The notes under the pieces are model-generated. The model saw only the letters and a list, made by a program, of their open reading frames with translations. It had not been told where the DNA came from and searched no databases. The position numbers and the translations under genes are program-made. A stretch of DNA of 13,117 nt from Liolophura sinensis. Taxonomy: Eukaryota > Mollusca > Polyplacophora > Chitonida > Chitonidae. This document shows positions 1 to 8,685 of this stretch, in pieces. The stretch's first letter is position 1; each line of letters opens with the position of its first letter. The stretch covers positions 1-13,117 of the forward strand of contig NW_027018561.1 of the NCBI RefSeq assembly GCF_032854445.1. Reading direction: 5' to 3'.

Positions 1-834
1 ACTATCTGAATTGGGTTATTTCAATTTTGATGTTGTCATCCACTTAGCCGTTAACTTTAAATTGGGTGGCGTATATTTATCAGCCATGATCTTAGTAGTA
101 GGCGTACACAAAGTTTAACGTATTATTACTTTTTAATGTTCCATTATCAAACCATGCTTTCACAATATCTCTTGAAAAAGCCGATCCCAATGCTGACATT
201 TGAAAATAGTTCTGTCCTTCTGGGAAACGGTGACAAAATGGTTAAATAGTAGCAATTTATAGCCACCACCTCTCCCCTCTCCCTCCTTCCACACGCACAC
301 GGGTATAGCACACCTGACGATAAGAGTTCTATCCATTTGGAATCAATACCTGTAGGTATCGTTTTATCTCTATTTTATTTTTTGTTTTTTTTTTTTTTAC
401 AACATTTTTTTAGGAGTGAGTGCTTGGGGTGTAAATTCATATATCTTATATAGGAAGTTTCCGCTCTGATTACAGGGAGTAAATTGTAATGGACGGTATT
501 TAACCTGCATGGATTATATCTGGAACTGCACCTCCAAAGGTCCTTCGTCCTTCTTGCTACGCGAACATACCGTGTTTATAATGCAAGGCATAGATTCATG
601 AAACTGGGGCCTGGTCTGTGGGAAGGAGCTCAAACTTTTATATCTTTGTATTACCTCCCTTACACCGTAGAGCAAGGCTCGTCACAGGTATAGGCCTAAT
701 CCTGATGTCTTATATCGTTAGACCATCTCTCCCTATCCCTGTCATAATGCCTTGTCAGATGGCTATGTCTTGGTAATAACAAAAGCACTTCCCACAGAAA
801 TATTTAAACTGCATAATGGCCCTCGCTATTTCAT
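1..834. other. Gene-free sequence, left end
   Basis: I see no coding region or RNA gene here. The notable local features are a run of 14 T at 385-398 and a short motif, attacctccctta, at 650-662. The reverse complement of that motif (aagggaggtaat) resembles, from memory, a short word found very often in molluscan repeats. A 60-codon open frame at 752-934 runs into the SINE relic described next and looks like chance. Confidence 0.6.
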
Positions 835-995
835 ATGGTATTTCGCTATTTCGACGGCGGCCAGCAATATGGTTGAGGAAATGGGGGGAAACACACGACT
901 AGCCCATGTAAGACCGGAGAGGAAACCATCATGAACTGGACTTGACTAAAGGGTAGCCGCATTACGCCATGTTCGCGTGCTAATTAGCCCAGTCG
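835..995 (-). mobile_element. Degraded tRNA-derived SINE (Meta/RUDI-like)
   Basis: Read on the minus strand, this has the layout of a molluscan tRNA-derived SINE. An A-box-like head lies at 974-990 (gggctaattagcacgcg on the minus strand). A decayed B-box-like segment follows at 933-943 (aagtccagttc). Next comes a central domain with tggtttcctctccggtc at 912-928, and then the word ccgccgtcga near 850-861 leading towards an AT-rich tail. I recognise this order from memory of Meta-domain/RUDI SINEs; no alignment was run. The copy is old, with many substitutions, and its 3' tail before about 835 is too decayed to delimit. The identity of the tail word is supported inside the window by similar sequence at 11221-11236 and 11405-11420. 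Confidence 0.55.
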
Positions 996-1995
996 TGCTT
1001 TCCTCCACATTATCTCCCTTAGGCGATGTTGACTATACTCCTTACATCACAGGCTCGTAAAGCGAGTGTACAGAGCTGCACCTACGCTGTAAGACGTATG
1101 TTGTCGACAAAGCGTTAATTCTCTTCGGCCTAACAGAGCAACCGGTTGTCGCTCCTCTAATGTCTATTGGCGTACCCCCAATATAATATTCACGGCATGG
1201 TCATTTGGAGCATCACACATACACAGGAGTGGGTGCCATGTCATGGCGTAAAATACCCACTCCACATGCAGGACTATGGCAGTCTTTGAACTGCTGTGTA
1301 TGCAAAGCGCTTAAAGGTGGTTTGGGTGCAGGGGGTTGGTGTAGAGCTTTTTAATATTCTTTCGTTCTTGGTGTGCATAATTTTTGTCTACAGGGGACGT
1401 ATGTTAACATTATATTTTACATCTCTGAGGTGTGTTCATTTATCATCCAGGTGTTGTGTAGTTTTTTGTTGTTTTTTTGTTTGTTTAGATACTTGTTAAC
1501 TGGTCTCAGTTACAGGCATAAATGTTTCTGCTGCCGTCCCACTTTGCTGATTCTCTTTAGTGCCTAGTGCCCGAAATTTCGCTGGTAATCTAAAACGTAG
1601 GCGTACCTACAGAAGCTTTTGTGTATACGTAAGAGTACCCTTGCTGTTATTCATGTGTCAAGCTAACCAGGTGACCCGGTATATAAAGTTTGAAATTTTA
1701 TAGCTTTAAATTTATAGAGATGTCTGTGGTATTGGTCTTTATACCAACGGGTGTGAGATACAAAAGAGAGCTTTTACTCTATTCTTTATGCATATTTGGT
1801 GTCTGGGTAACTATGTCTTATCCTGTCGAGGTCATCGACTATTTGCAAAGCTGAAAATAAAATGTGTCACTATGCATTATTCAAAAGCGTCACCTATATA
1901 GCTGTATATGTTAACTAGCTATGTTTTTAATGCATTCAACAGTCCCAAATGCACGACTCTAAAAGCGGGACTACAATCAGTTGCGGAAAAGAATT
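996..1995. other. Gene-free sequence
   Basis: No convincing coding region. The word attatctccctta at 1009-1021 nearly repeats the motif at 650-662. Short open frames at 1296-1567 are T-rich and low in complexity and show no recognisable domain. The nested inverted repeat at 1226-1263 is listed separately. Scattered poly(A)-signal-like aataaa words (for example near 1856) have no gene attached to them. Confidence 0.55.
1226..1263. repeat. Nested inverted repeat (potential hairpin)
   Basis: The arms ggagtgggt (1226-1234) and acccactcc (1255-1263) are perfect 9 bp complements. Between them lies a second perfect inverted pair, gccatg (1235-1240) and catggc (1242-1247), separated by a single base. 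A 7-base bulge (1248-1254) follows on one side only. The bulge and its edges (ggcgtaaaatacc, 1245-1257) match the word just before the tail of the SINE at 11441-11453, so the hairpin may be a rearranged piece of that element family. Confidence 0.6.
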
Positions 1996-2055
1996 GATAT
2001 AGATCAAAATACTTACACCCAAATAAAATTTCGTGCATTAATCAGCACTGTCCAT
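1996..2055 (+). repeat. Direct repeat copy 1 of the array-flanking motif
   Basis: This stretch (around tatagatcaaaatacttac, then aaataaaatttcgtgcatt, ending in ctgtcc) is repeated with roughly 80 percent identity by eye at 2848-2903, offset by about 851 bp. The second copy sits directly against the first unit of the 30 bp minisatellite. This copy has no clear array after it, although 2095-2145 contains words such as aacatatatacc and atatatacaag that loosely recall the unit. Confidence 0.65.
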
Positions 2056-2847
2056 GCGTGTTTTGTCCGAGTAGTACGATTTGGGACAGGGTAAATAAAC
2101 ATATATACCAGTACAAACTCAAGGAAATATATATACAAGTAAAGACACGACACATTGAGATGGGTAGGAATTCGTATAAATGGTGTACATACATCTACAT
2201 GTTTAAATATTTAAGCAGCATCGTCTATATACAAGACGGTTGATAAGCATATAGATATGCTTCAAGCTATTCTTGTTACATTTAAGTCATATGTTTACGT
2301 CACTGAAGGACTGTATACGAAATTTTTTGGAAAAATGACACGCATGAGAAAATAAACTTAAGAGGTTCCCAATGGAATCAGTTTACGTCTGATACAGAAT
2401 AATTCCCAGTATCATTCTTCAAGGTTCGTTACCCATAACAGGAAATAAGAAGTGAGATGTACGATCCTTATATGGCCATGGAAAACGCATGTAAAATTAA
2501 GTGTGATATATTTTTAGGTAGGATTTTAGTTAAAACCGAACGTTTGCCGGTCAGAAAAATTCCGTACACTGTGTTAAAATCACCTATAGGACCTTATTTC
2601 TTGAATCTGATTGTTGTCTTTAAGCCATACTCCAAAAATTTTCACGATAGATGTTGGTCATTTAAATGGTTGGTGGAGACCTGACTAACCTGGGTAAACC
2701 AGGGCAACCTTTGGCTATCTAGTGACCAACTTGCACTCCATACTGATGGAGGATAAACTTATAGTCTTCAAACGTATAGGGCCTAATAAATGTCTGATAT
2801 AAGGATTAAGAACTGGTTGTAATCATTACGAGGCCATAAATTTAGCT
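2056..2847. other. Gene-free sequence between the two flanking repeats
   Basis: AT-rich DNA rich in tata words, with no recognisable gene. An open frame of 75 codons at 2457-2684 has no family resemblance that I can see, and its composition is ordinary for AT-rich noncoding DNA. There is no tRNA or rRNA signal. Confidence 0.55.
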
Positions 2848-2903
2848 TATAGATCACATACACTTACATGTAAATAAAATTTCATGCATTGATCAATATT
2901 GTC
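2848..2903 (+). repeat. Direct repeat copy 2, abutting the minisatellite
   Basis: Second copy of the motif at 1996-2055 (tatagatcac, then aaataaaatttcatgcatt, ending in ttgtcc). The first 30 bp unit starts within one or two bases of its end. Being next to the array makes it the natural left boundary. It could be the end of a mobile element whose internal or terminal tandem repeat seeded the array, or it could simply be duplicated host DNA. Confidence 0.65.
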
Positions 2904-3300
2904 CAGTGTGGTGAACATACACCGGTTCTACTGCAGTGTAATGAATATATACTAGTTCCGCTTCAGTGTGATGAACGTATACTGGTTATGTTTCAGTTTG
3001 ATGAACATATACTAGTTCCCCTTCAGTGTGATGAACATATACTAGTTCCCCTTCAGTGTAATGAACATATACTAGTTCTACTTCGGTGTGATGAACATAT
3101 ACTAGTTCTACTACAGTGTTACGAACGTATACTAGTTCCGCTTCATTGTGAAGAACATATACTAGTTCCGCTTCAGTGTGAAGAACATATACTAGTTCCG
3201 CTTCAGTGTGAAGAACATATACTAGTTCCGCTTCAGTGTGATGAACATATACTAGTTGTACTTCAGTGTGATGAACATATACTGGTTCTACTTCAGTGTG

Positions 3301-3900
3301 ATGAACATATACTAATTCTACTTCAGTGTTATGAACATATACTAGTTCCGCTTCAGCGTGAAGAACACATACTAGTTCTACTTTAGTGTAATGAACATAT
3401 GCTAGTTCTACTTTAGTGTGATGAACATACACTAGTCCCGCTTCAGTCTGAAGAACACATACTAGTTCTACTTCAGTGTGAAGAACATATACTAGTTCTG
3501 TTTTAGTGTGATGAATATATACTAGTTCTGCTTCAGTGTGAAGAACATATACTAGTTCTACTTCAGTGTTATGAACATATACTAGTTCTACGTCAGTGTG
3601 ATAAACATATAATAGTTCCGCTTCAGTGTGAAGAACATATACTAATTCTACTTCAGTGTATGAACATATACTAATTGTACTTCACAGTGATGAACATATA
3701 ATAGTTCTACTTCAGTGTGAAGAACATATACTAGTTGTACTTCAGTGTTATGAACATATACTAGTTCCGCTTCAGTGTGAAGAACATATACTAGTTCTAC
3801 TTCAGTGTGAAGAACATATACTAGTTCTACTTCAGTGTGAAGAACATATACTAATTCTACTTCAGTGTTATGAACATATACTAGTTCTGCTTCAGTGTAA
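3301..3900. repeat. Array block duplicated at 5221-5850
   Basis: The order of variant units here (tatg, then ccgc, then the gaacacata unit, the gaacatatgctag unit, the gaacatacactagtcccg unit, the cgtcagtgtgataaacat unit, and then the 29 bp unit at 3656 followed by cttcacagtgatgaac) reappears in the same order at 5221-5850. The offset is 1949 bp at the 29 bp unit, which is 65 units minus the one-base deletion. This marks a segmental duplication inside the array. Confidence 0.75.
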
Positions 3901-4380
3901 TGAACATATACTAGTTCTGCTTCAGTGTGAAGAGCATATACTAGTTGTACTTCAGTGTGATGAACATATACTAGTTCTACTTCAGTGCAATGAATATATA
4001 CTAGTTGTACTTCAGTGTGAAGAACATATACTAGTTGTACTTCAGTGTAATGAATATATACTTGTTTTCCTTCAGTGTTAAGAACATATACTAGTTCTAC
4101 TTCAGTGTGATGAACATATACTAGTTCCCCTTCAGTGTGATGAACACATACTAGTTCTACTTCAGTGTGATGAACATATATTAGTTCTACTTCGGTGTGA
4201 AGAACATATACTAGTTCTACTTCAGTGTAATGAATATATACTAGTTGTACTTCAGTGTGATGAACATATACTAGTTCTACTTCAGTGTAATGAATATATA
4301 CTAGTTCCTCTTCAGTGTGAAGAACATATACTAGTTCTACTTCAGTGTGATGAACATATACTATTTCTGCTTCAGTGTAA
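3901..4380. repeat. Array block duplicated at 6270-6750
   Basis: A run of rare variants appears here: agagcatata (3931), cagtgcaatgaat (about 3984), a tgaatatatacttgtt unit (4050-4066), cagtgttaagaac (about 4074), a gaacacata unit (4142) and cttcggtgtgaag (about 4191). The same variants occur in the same order starting at 6300, offset by 2369 bp, which is 79 units minus one base. The second copy carries its own substitutions (tagtgcaatgaat, tatttcccct). It is the right-hand part of the same large duplication that copied 3301-3900. Confidence 0.75.
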
Positions 4381-5580
4381 TGAACATATACTAATTCTGC
4401 TTCAATGTGAAGAACATGTACTAATTCTACTTCAGTGTTATGAACATATACTAGTTCCGCTTCAGTGTGAAGAACACATACTAGTTCTACTTTAGTGTAA
4501 TGAACATATGCTAGTTCTACTTTAGTGTGATGAACATACACTAGTCCCGCTTCAGTGTGAAGAACACATACTAGTTCTACTTTAGTGTGATGAACATATA
4601 CTAGTTCTATTTTAGTGTGATGAATATATACTAGTTCTACTTCAGTGTGAAGAACATATACTAGTTGTACTTCAGTGTTATGAACATATACTAGTTCTAC
4701 GTCAGTGTGATAAACATATAATAGTTCCGCTTCAGTGTGAAGAACATATACTAGTTCTACTTCTGTGTGATGAACATATACTATTTCTGCTTCAGTGTAA
4801 TGAACATATACTAATTCTGCTTCAATGTGAAGAACATGTTCTAATTCTACTTCAGTGTTATGAACATATACTAGTTCCGCTTCAGTGTGAAGAACACATA
4901 CTAGTTCTACTTTAGTGTAATGAACATATGCTAGTTCTACTTTAGTGTGATGAACATACACTAGTCCCGCTTCAGTGTGAAGAACACATACTAGTTCTAC
5001 TTTAGTGTGATGAACATATACTAGTTCTATTTTAGTGTGATGAATATATACTAGTTGTACTTCAGTGTGAAGAACATATACTAGTTGTACTTCAGTGTTA
5101 TGAACATATACTAGTTCTACGTCAGTGTGATAAACATATAATAGTTCCGCTTCAGTGTGAAGAACATATACTAGTTTTACTTCAGTGTGATGAACATATA
5201 CTATTTCTGCTTCAGTGTAATGAACATATACTAATTCTGCTTCAATGTGAAGAACATGTACTAATTCTACTTCAGTGTTATGAACATATACTAGTTCCGC
5301 TTCAGTGTGAAGAACACATACTAGTTCTACTTTAGTGTAATGAACATATGCTAGTTCTACTTTAGTGTGATGAACATACACTAGTCCCGCTTCAGTGTGA
5401 AGAACACATACTAGTTCTACTTTAGTGTGATGAACATATACTAGTTCTATTTTAGTGTGATGAATATATACTAGTTGTACTTCAGTGTGAAGAACATATA
5501 CTAGTTGTACTTCAGTGTTATGAACATATACTAGTTCTACGTCAGTGTGATAAACATATAATAGTTCCGCTTCAGTGTGA
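4321..5580. repeat. 420 bp higher-order repeat, three copies
   Basis: Fourteen consecutive 30 bp units form a higher-order unit repeated at 4321-4740, 4741-5160 and 5161-5580. Diagnostic variants recur exactly 420 bp apart: ttcaatgtgaagaacatg at 4402, 4822 and 5242; tgaacatatgctag at 4501, 4921 and 5341; and the cgtcagtgtgataaacat unit near 4700, 5120 and 5540. The copies differ at only a few bases, for example ttctgtgtga at 4762 and gttttactt at 5174. The amplification is therefore much younger than the divergence among single units. A partial, more diverged copy of the same order lies at 3301-3650. Confidence 0.9.
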
Positions 5581-7364
5581 AGAACATATACTAGTTCTAC
5601 TTCAGTGTATGAACATATACTAATTGTACTTCACAGTGATGAACATATAATAGTTCTACTTCAGTGTGAAGAACATATACTGATTCTACTTCAGTGTTAT
5701 GAACATATACTAGTTCCGCTTCAGTGTGAAGAACATATACTAGTTCTACTTCAGTGTGAAGAACATATACTAGTTGTACTTCAGTGTTATGAACATATAC
5801 TAGTTCTACGTCAGTGTGATAAACATATAATAGTTCCGCTTCAGTGTGAAGAACATATACTAGTTCTACTTCAGTGTATGAACATATACTAATTGTACTT
5901 CACAGTGATGAACATATAATAGTTCTACTTCAGTGTGAAGAACATATACTAGTTCTACTTCAGTGTTATGAACATATACTAGTTCCGCTTCAGTGTGAAG
6001 AACATATACTAGTTCTACTTTAGTGTGAAGAACATATACTAGTTCTACTTCAGTGTGAAGAACATTATACTAGTTCTACTTCAGTGTTATGAATATATAC
6101 TAGTTCTACTTTAGTGTGAAGAACATATACTAGTTGTACTTCAGTGTGAAGAACATATACTAGTTCCCCTTCAGTGTGAAGAACATATACTAGTTCCGCT
6201 TCATTGTAATGAACATATACTAGTTCCCCTTCAGCGTGATGAACATATACTAGTTCTGCTTCAGTGTAATGAACATATACTAGTTCTGCTTCAGTGTGAA
6301 GGGCATATACTAGTTGTACTTCAGTGTGATGAACATATACTAGTTCTACTTTAGTGCAATGAATATATACTAGTTGTACTTCAGTGTGAAGAACATATAC
6401 TAGTTGTACTTCAGTGTAATGAATATATACTTGTTCCCCTTCAGTGTTAAGAACATATACTAGTTCTACTTCAGTGTGATGAACATATACTATTTCCCCT
6501 TTAGTGTGATGAACACATACTAGTTCTACTTCAGTGTGATGAACATATACTAGTTTTACTTCGGTGTGAAGAACATATACTAATTCTACTTCAGTGTAAT
6601 GAATATATACTAGTTGTACTTCAGTGTGATGAACATATACTACTTCTACTTCAGTGTAATGAATATATACTAGTTCCGCTTAAGTGTGAAGAACATATAC
6701 TAGTTCTACTTCAGTGTGATGAACATATACTAGTTCCCCTTCAGTGTGAAGAACATATAATAGTTCCGCTTCAGTGTGAAGAACACATACTAGTTCTACT
6801 TCAGTGTGAAGAACATATACTAGTTCTACTTCAGTGTTATGAACATATACTAGTTCCGCTTCAGTGTGAAGAACATATACTAGTTCTACTTCAGTGTGAA
6901 GAACATATACTAGTTCCGCTTCAGTGTGAAGAACATATACTAGTTCTACTTCAGTGTAATGAATATATACTAGTTGTACTTCAGTGTGAAGAACATATGC
7001 TAGTTGTACTTCAGTGTGAAGAACATATACTAGTTGTACTTCAGTGTGAAGAACATATACTAGTTGTACTTCAGTGTGAAGAACATATACTAGTTCTACT
7101 TCAGTGTGATGAACATATACTAGTTCCGCTTCAGTGTGATGAACATATAATAGTTCCGCTTCAGTGTAATAAATATATACTAGTTCCGCTTTAGTGTGAA
7201 GAACATATACTAGTTGTACTTCAGTGTGATAAACATGTATTAGTTCTACTTCAGTGTGATGAACATATACTAATTCTACTTCAGTGTGATGAACATATAC
7301 TAGTTCTACTTCAGTGTAATGAATATATACTAGTTCTACTTCAGTGTGAAGAACATATACTAGT

Positions 7365-7379
7365 TCCACTTCAGTATGA
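7365..7379. repeat. Target-site duplication, left copy
   Basis: tccacttcagtatga, the last 15 bases of the 30 bp array before the retrotransposon tail. The right copy, tctacttcagtgtga, is at 8394-8408 (13 of 15 identical). The left array stops at unit position 18 and the right array restarts at unit position 4. The repeat phase therefore overlaps by 15 bases, as expected for a target-site duplication. Confidence 0.75.
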
Positions 7380-7394
7380 GTGAGTGAGTGAGTG
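7380..7394 (-). repeat. (CTCA)n tail of the LINE
   Basis: On the plus strand this is (gtga)n, marking the 3' terminus of the element. It joins a 3' UTR end of aaagttttaacgtcgc (plus strand). A tetranucleotide tail in place of poly(A) is known for several non-LTR groups. Confidence 0.75.
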
Positions 7395-7532
7395 AAAGTT
7401 TTAACGTCGCTTTCAACAATATTTCGGTTTTATCGCGACAATAAAACGTCAAGTACTACGGATAATTCATTTACTATTCAGTCAAAAAAGGACACCAGAA
7501 GTCACATAACAAACACAGACAGTAATTTAAAA

Positions 7533-8393
7533 TCACAGCTTTCCTGCCATACCAATGGTAGAGAGAAAATCAAAAATAGTATCACTTTCTACAGAATTGA
7601 AAAGTTCTGAAAGAGAGCTCACGTGATAAAAGGAATCTCGTACAGGAGCAAAATCGCCACAGTCAAGCAATATGTGCTTGACTGTGAACCGTTGATCACA
7701 AGCAAAGCAATGAGGAGCATCTTCTCCTTTCAACAAATACCCATGCGTAGCACGTGTGTGACCGATACGATACCTCCTCAAAATGCAAGAGCGGAGACGA
7801 TGCCGTGAAGGGGAAGGCGCTGGACCAACAAACTGACGAATATCATGCATATCATTGTTGGTTGTCTGGTCATCCCATTGAGCCTGAAACAAGCGCTTGA
7901 TATAGGAGCAAATAAGTGAACGCAAGTCCAAATATGGAACGTCAGTTTGGGTAGTAACGGAATGCAAAGCCGCCTTCGCGGCATCATCTGCAGCAGTATT
8001 CCCAGGGATACCCATATTCCCGGGCACACAACAAAAGACAATGATAAAATCTTCATTAAGTCGTTTAAACATCTCCTGGCCCGAATTGCCTGGAGGCAGG
8101 AAAGGGAGTCAGAGCAGATGAGAAATCTGCTACCTCCTAGCTCTGGAATGGACCGAAGTGCGCACAAAATTGCCTTGGCTTCCGCGGTAAATACAGAACA
8201 GGAATTTGGAAACCGAGTTGAAATGGTTCTGGGCCCAAGGACAGCGGCAGAAGCCACGCCATCATCATTCTTGGAACCGTCAGTGAATATGAGGTGATAA
8301 AATGGATACTTTGAACACATATTACTAAACTCCTGTTGGTATACTAAAGAGTTGGTGGAAGATTTCTTCAGGGAGGAGAGCGAAGTACCAACC
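7533..8393 (-). pseudogene. LINE ORF2 C-terminus: RNase H + zinc knuckle, frameshifted
   Basis: The first reading frame (8393 down to about 8065) has the type 1 RNase H start: FTDGSK (Asp codon within 8273-8284), FTAEAKAIL (Glu codon 8180-8182) and CSDSLSCLQAI (Asp codon within 8105-8113). The frame then changes near 8065. The second frame (about 8072 to 7533) gives VPGNMGIPGNTAADDAAK, the last RNase H block with Asp at 7986-7988. A C-terminal region follows with a CCHC-type motif, CFAC then KHILLDC, at about 7659-7712, ending MAGKL-stop. All four acidic catalytic positions survive. The usual Trp and His of the WVPGH motif are Cys and Asn. The spacing between SDS and VPG is about eight residues short of the usual, so the frameshift is probably a small deletion rather than a single base. 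Frame 1 runs by chance into the adjacent minisatellite, giving a chimeric 308-codon frame that should not be annotated. Confidence 0.85.
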
Positions 8394-8408
8394 TCTACTT
8401 CAGTGTGA
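8394..8408. repeat. Target-site duplication, right copy
   Basis: tctacttcagtgtga, the partner of 7365-7379. It is both the start of the right array segment and the duplicated target. Confidence 0.7.
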
Positions 8409-8685
8409 AGAACATATACTAGTTCTACTTCAGTGTGAAGAACATATACTAGTTCTACTTCAGTGTTATGAACATATACTAGTTCCGCTTCGGTGTGAAG
8501 AACATATACTAGTTCCACTTCAGTGCGATGAACATATACTAGTTCTACTTCAGTATGATGAACATATACTGGTTCTACTTCAGTGTGGTGAACATATTCT
8601 AGTTCCGCTTCAGTGTGATGAACATATACTGGTTCTACTTCAGTGTGGTGAACATATTCTAGTTCCGCTTCAGTGTGATGAACAT
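8394..8685. repeat. 30 bp minisatellite, right segment (about 10 units)
   Basis: The same 30 bp unit continues after the LINE insertion for about 9.7 units and breaks off inside a core (gatgaacatc at 8676-8685). Near its end, two units have formed a 60 bp dimer: the ggttctacttcagtgtggtg unit followed by the attctagttccgcttcag unit occurs twice, at about 8571-8630 and 8631-8685. The variants gtggtgaac and tattctag are almost private to this segment, so the array edge has evolved separately from the bulk. Confidence 0.95.

Larger units (their letters stand above)
2904..7379. repeat. Giant 30 bp minisatellite, about 149 units
   Basis: Continuous head-to-tail array of a 30 bp unit: a 10-base variable part (typically agttctactt) followed by a 20-base core (cagtgtgatgaacatatact). 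The unit is about 67 percent AT. Variation is concentrated at two places. Bases 5-8 read ctac, ccgc, ctgc, cccc or (with base 4) tgtac. Bases 17-20 read gatg, gaag, aatg or tatg. Across about 149 units only four length changes are visible: 29 bp units at about 3656, 5605 and 5874, which are copies of one event, and one extra base near 6064. Because 30 is divisible by three, one frame per strand stays open for long stretches, including 577 codons at 3648-5381 on the minus strand. I read this as a by-product, for reasons given under rejected items. The array is interrupted by the retrotransposon at 7380-8393 and resumes after it. Confidence 0.97.
7380..8393 (-). mobile_element. 5'-truncated non-LTR retrotransposon (LINE) with RNase H
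   Basis: About 1.0 kb of a LINE 3' end in minus orientation, inserted into the minisatellite. On the minus strand the order is the C-terminal part of ORF2 (RNase H then zinc knuckle), a stop at 7533, about 150 bases of 3' UTR, and a tail of (ctca)n at 7380-7394. The end gcgacgttaaaactttcactcact strongly recalls molluscan repeats that end the same way. Reverse transcriptase and endonuclease are absent. The left end of the coding part is cut just before the RNase H domain, which is typical of incomplete target-primed reverse transcription. An RNase H downstream of RT places it in the I/Nimb, LOA, R1 or Tad-like groups; I favour I/Nimb-like but cannot resolve this. It is not autonomous. Confidence 0.85.

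Noticed and set aside
752-934. 60-codon frame as a small protein
   Set aside because: Its second half lies inside the degraded SINE, in antisense.
974-990. Functional tRNA gene at the SINE head
   Set aside because: Only an A-box-like word is present. The B box is decayed and no cloverleaf can be built.
2986-7369. Long open frames through the 30 bp array (165, 148, 577, 141, 95, 229 and 65 codons) as a decapeptide-repeat protein of the VYVHHTEVEL type
   Set aside because: A 30 bp unit with no stop in one frame per strand is automatically open. Unit variants mostly change amino acids (His/Leu, His/Asn/Tyr, Val/Ala/Gly, Glu/Lys, Glu/Gln) with no excess of silent changes. Two independent nonsense units on the minus strand (about 2984 and 6679) and four frame changes break it up. 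Both strands are equally open, and there are no flanking exons or a signal peptide.
2904-7379. CRISPR array
   Set aside because: The repeats are directly contiguous with no unique spacers between them, and the surroundings are eukaryotic.
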